Shown here: in pieces, positions 63,636 to 64,000 of the stretch | Layout: every line of letters begins with the position of its first letter | How positions within the stretch are numbered: the first letter of the stretch is position 1 | Source of the DNA: Mycolicibacterium vinylchloridicum | GTDB taxonomy: Bacteria; Actinomycetota; Actinomycetes; Mycobacteriales; Mycobacteriaceae | Direction: 5' to 3' | NCBI RefSeq assembly: GCF_013404075.1 | Contig: NZ_JACBJQ010000007.1 | Span: forward strand, 62,001 to 126,000 | DNA: 64,000 nucleotides | Notes under the pieces: model-generated | The model's input: the letters and a program-made list of their open reading frames with translations, nothing else | What the model was told of the DNA's origin: nothing | Databases searched by the model: none | Translations under genes and position numbers: made by a program

Positions 63636-64000
63636 CCGGGCTGGTGTCCGCGCCGGATCTGGTGGCGTCGTTCCCTTTTCCGTACACCGCCGATTCCTAT
63701 CGCTACAGCACGAACATCTCCCCCGCCGCGGTCGTCGTGCCCACCGCGACCGGACAGTGGGGCCGGCGGGTGGTCGACATCGACAGCGAGTACACCCATG
63801 AACTCGCCGAGCGGCGCCGAATCCTCGCCGCCGATCCGTCGCGTCGTGCGGTACTACCGCACATGCGCGTCGCCTGCTGGGACACCATGCTGGCGCTGAT
63901 GACCGAACTGGCCACCGCCTACCCGGCGACCATGTCGTTGACCCGTGACGGCGACACCTGGCACTGGCGCAATGGATTGCTGGGTATAGAGCAGACTTTC
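63632..64000 (+). CDS. Heme-dependent oxidative N-demethylase family protein (DUF3445), partial
   Basis: First 123 codons only; the gene runs off the right edge. PFPYTADSYRYSTNISPA at residues 15-32, followed by RRVVDIDSEYTHELAERRRIL, matches the N-terminus of the DUF3445 heme-dependent oxidative N-demethylase alpha subunit; the heme site is not in the window. GTG 63632 overlaps the reductase stop (GTGA). With the DmmA-like and reductase genes this suggests an amine N-demethylase; which amine is not readable. Confidence 0.8.
   Translation, partial: MTGLVSAPDLVASFPFPYTADSYRYSTNISPAAVVVPTATGQWGRRVVDIDSEYTHELAERRRILAADPSRRAVLPHMRVACWDTMLALMTELATAYPATMSLTRDGDTWHWRNGLLGIEQTF

Overview
The window is chromosomal DNA of a Mycobacterium/Mycolicibacterium species, most likely a rapid grower. 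The evidence is the high GC content, the backbone order (DUF4193, cei, suhB, ppgK, sigA, then sigB, ideR, sthA, nrdR, lexA, fadE20, hflX, dapF, miaA, miaB, recX, recA, the psp genes, clgR, pgsA, argA, ftsK), which follows the M. tuberculosis Rv2699c-Rv2750 segment, and a recA without the intein found in M. tuberculosis. I see no tRNA, rRNA, insertion sequence, prophage or CRISPR array.

Region by region. 1-12 kb: envelope protein Cei, inositol monophosphatase, polyphosphate glucokinase, the principal sigma factor SigA, an inserted secreted PGRS-type glycine-rich protein, RidA and small conserved proteins, the stress sigma factor SigB behind a SigE/SigH-type promoter, and the iron regulator IdeR. 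12-21 kb: transhydrogenase SthA, a protease lipoprotein, a PAC2 protein, an alpha/beta hydrolase, a PhzF-like protein, NrdR, and the divergent chiZ-like/lexA pair with one SOS box for each gene, then an LGFP-repeat protein. 21.5-31.5 kb: FadE20 with a TetR-like operator, then accessory genes (secreted nucleosidase-like protein, molybdopterin oxidoreductase with a small partner, two membrane proteins, two convergent PE-PPE-domain proteins). 31.6-40.2 kb: HflX, DapF, MiaA and a leftward cluster, a DUF349 protein, and MiaB. 40.3-48.9 kb: a glutamate-type ABC importer and accessory genes including an atypical P450. 48.9-56.2 kb: RecX/RecA with an SOS box, EphG, and the envelope-stress cluster clgR-pspA-pspM behind a SigE-type promoter. 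56-64 kb: CinA-like protein, PgsA, ArgA, FtsK, then ABM, a mycofactocin-type SDR and a heme-dependent N-demethylase-type gene set running off the right edge.

Three regulatory circuits can be read from the DNA: SOS (boxes at chiZ, lexA, recA), envelope and general stress (SigE/SigH-type promoters at sigB and clgR), and a large set of apparently leaderless genes in which a TANNNT hexamer ends 6-8 nt before the start codon (15 examples). The observations most worth checking are the PE-less PGRS protein next to sigA, a decayed duplicate of the molybdoenzyme gene's 3' end flanking three genes, a GTT start codon inferred for a DUF5313 gene, a two-codon ORF plus hairpin in the DUF349 leader, and the P450 with no acid-threonine pair in its I-helix.
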